A DNA stretch of 64,000 bases from NCBI RefSeq assembly GCF_910592395.1, contig NC_088308.1, forward strand, positions 29,031,501-29,095,500, written 5' to 3'. Each line of letters starts with the position of its first letter. Position 1 is the stretch's first letter. This document shows positions 61,945 through 64,000 of this stretch, piece by piece. The position numbers and the translations under genes are program-made. Source of the DNA: Lineus longissimus. Its lineage: Eukaryota; Nemertea; Pilidiophora; Heteronemertea; Lineidae. Under the pieces are notes generated by a model, which was given only the letters and a program-made list of their open reading frames with translations, had not been told where the DNA came from and ran no database searches.

Positions 61945-62906
61945 ATTCCATAAAGTTCTAAACTTCTGTTGACAGGGTCAATTCAAAAGGTCCGTAAGAT
62001 GTGGATTCTCACTCTCAACTTAGAACATGGCTGATGTTGCCAATTGAACTAATTGTTAATTTTAATGAGTTGTTGCTATTTTTGTCAAAGAAATAATTTT
62101 TCGTGATATTTTCGCAGATGGAATCTGTTTTTACATGTATATCCCGTCCTACGTACAGTTGCCAGGGTTACTGCTGAACAAATGAGCATATAGTTTCTTT
62201 TAAGTTAATCGTTACTGCTGAAGTTTATTATGGACCCGTACTTGTCACACATAATCTATTTTATAAAATCATCGAATGAAGCGCTTTTGGGTAATATCCT
62301 ATTGATGTAATGACTACAATAACTATAGCAGTACTGATGGGATTTTTCTAGATGCAAGCATTAACATTACATCTGGAAACCAGGATGGCGTCCCTTATCT
62401 ACATTGTCACATATTGGGCGGGGGGGGGGGGGGCTGCCCAGTAATGTTAGTGATATGATCAAATGAAGAAGATGACACGGGGTTTATTCCTTCCCGCTCT
62501 CCGCCCAACCGGCCCAGCAGTACCAGCAGACGACGTTTGTGATATTATTTCACATTAAAGTGCACATGTAGACCTGTATCTGTGATATTGTGAACGTATT
62601 GTTGAAATATATGAGATGATGCGAGTAAAGTAGCCTGCTTTCTTTTTATTTCTGACCTAGACCTTGACACCCGTCTGATTGTTATGTTGAAATCCATGTA
62701 TTCAGACCACAGCAAGATGATACTGGCGAAAACGTGGAAGTTCTATCAACAGTGAGGTTTCGGTAATGCCCTTCTACGACGAGGTTTAGTTATTATGCAG
62801 CCATTGGACATTCAGTATATCTGGTTGCTTTGATGTATGGTTACTGGTGCAGATGTGTTCATAACATATGTCCCAGCTGTATCTTTGGCAATCGACGAAG
62901 TGAAGA
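61945..62906. other. Intergenic, no gene seen
   Basis: AT-rich sequence with a run of 14 G at 62420-62433 and no open frame or splice pattern worth reporting. Confidence 0.5.
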
Positions 62907-63245
62907 TTAGAAAGAGGGCGTGTCAATCCCACACATTCTTGTCGTATCAATGAATAGGCGCGAAACCTCGCTGTTATTGAGCAACTGAAAAGTCACAACA
63001 TAAACTGAAGATAGAGGACCTACCTTGAGCAACGTATCGAAGCCTGCCAAACTCCACTCGGCATATCGGTCTCTGTTACACGGTCGCTGTGAATTACTGA
63101 GATTCACTACAGTTTCTCTGGTGAACGAAATCTCAGGACGAAAGTAATTTCCTCTGCTAAATACGAATCCTAAATCGGTTTTCACAACACTGAAACGGTC
63201 CACCACGAAACACAGTGTAACATTGAGAACCCAGCCAGCATAAGC
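62907..63245 (-). CDS. Possible exon of an unidentified minus-strand gene
   Basis: The minus-strand frame is open from about 63245 to 62907. An acceptor-like CCGTTTCAG sits near its start and a good donor, CTCAAG|GTAGGT, at about 63024. Between them it encodes a peptide including NLSNSQRPCNRDRYAEWSLA and ending GFDTLLK. I cannot assign a family and no partner exon is visible. The frame also runs on without splicing to TAA at 62907-62909. Confidence 0.25.
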   Translation of the reverse strand, partial: AYAGWVLNVTLCFVVDRFSVVKTDLGFVFSRGNYFRPEISFTRETVVNLSNSQRPCNRDRYAEWSLAGFDTLLKVGPLSSVYVVTFQLLNNSEVSRLFIDTTRMCGIDTPSF

Positions 63246-63856
63246 ATATCAATAGCGTCTAGACAAATTCTCAGTCAATAGGCCTAGAGTTTCGTTTGAG
63301 GCCATGGAAGATTACGCAATCAACTAGGCCTACACGCCTTTCACTGCAAATGTGGTTCTTGTCATGTTACACGAAAGAAGAATCCATTCACCACCTTCTT
63401 GTTATTTAGGATGGTCAATTGCGATCAGCCAGGAAAATTCTCAGCCGAATTGATATGCGCACTTGCTACCTTAACCTAGCCAATATACCCTTCTTCCTGC
63501 AATATCGACGACCACTGTAGGAAGGGAAGTTGTTATCGGAATTTTGAGCATACAGGCTTTTGCAATGATCAGTTTTGGTCATTCGTTCCTGTGCACTTCT
63601 GCCTCCGAAATTCCCTTCCAAGGGGTTTACGATCAGGCCTGTAACTCAATCAAGCCTCAAGTCATAGGCGTGACAAATGACACGTAGTGAATGTTGTCTT
63701 CAGGAGCCAGAGGTTTGAACGCAGCCTGAAGCTATAGTCGAACCCTTAAATATCACTGTCGACGTCATAAATTTCAGTGACATTTCTTCTCCAACGCCCA
63801 TTTGAAAAACCATTGTTTAAAGAGACCACTACACAGTGACGAGTGTAAACAAGTCT

Positions 63857-63862
63857 TTTATT
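63857..63862 (-). terminator. Possible polyadenylation signal of a gene beyond the right edge
   Basis: TTTATT on the plus strand (AATAAA on the minus strand) is followed rightwards by AT-moderate, non-coding-looking sequence to the window end. This is the layout of a minus-strand 3' UTR. The gene itself would lie outside the window. Confidence 0.25.
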
Positions 63863-64000
63863 TGAACAAACAATGTACAATACGTGTCACAGTGCAAAAC
63901 AACAGACCAAACAGGCTGTCGTCAATTTCACGTCGCTGGTGCGAGGAATGGGATGGACACATATACAGTCCTCAATAGACCTCTTGAAACACACGGGTCT

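Overview
This window is animal nuclear DNA. All the protein genes are broken by many short GT-AG introns, the families are metazoan, and tRNA-derived SINEs and a LINE relic lie between or inside the genes. The mix (a WSC/PKD/REJ polycystin-1-like gene, a PAN/CUB/mucin membrane protein, MRPS34, an LRRC14-like gene, ATPAF2) fits a marine invertebrate such as a lancelet, hemichordate, mollusc, annelid or brachiopod. I cannot name the species. Gene models were built by hand from splice signals and reading-frame continuity; no database search was possible.

Left part (1-15,000). After about 4 kb with only degenerate repeats come two minus-strand genes, MRPS34 (mitoribosome small subunit, two exons) and an LRRC14/PRAME-family leucine-rich-repeat protein (four coding exons). 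ATPAF2/ATP12 (F1-ATPase assembly, eight exons, 289 aa) follows on the plus strand, head to head with the LRRC14-like gene. A 3 kb gene-poor gap follows.

Middle (15,075-27,059). One 16-exon plus-strand gene encodes a type I membrane protein of about 1,654 residues: signal peptide, four PAN/apple domains, about seven CUB domains, a Thr/Ser-rich mucin stalk, one transmembrane helix and a cytoplasmic tail with an FDNPLY motif. Its introns hold a 21-bp repeat that is open on both strands and a 47-bp minisatellite of exactly 45 copies without a length change. One tail exon contains an apparent 68-nt exitron that would remove the FDNPLY motif.

Right part (27,060-64,000). About 5.5 kb without a convincing gene contains a minus-strand tRNA-derived SINE, an orphan first-exon candidate and a 16-bp x 8 tandem repeat. 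A giant plus-strand gene (about 37 exons, about 3,641 aa) then encodes a polycystin-1-like protein: WSC, PKD repeats, REJ module, GAIN/GPS, first TM helix, PLAT, ten more TM helices and a polycystin channel domain with LGK where polycystin-2 has LGD. Two of its introns carry decayed partial copies of neighbouring exons, and one intron carries a 5'-truncated LINE and a SINE. The last 2.8 kb has no firm gene; the right edge may hold the 3' end of a minus-strand gene.

Functionally, MRPS34 and ATPAF2 serve mitochondrial translation and ATP synthase assembly. The LRRC14-like protein is probably a cullin-2 adaptor or signalling regulator. The two large genes encode modular cell-surface proteins and dominate the right two thirds.
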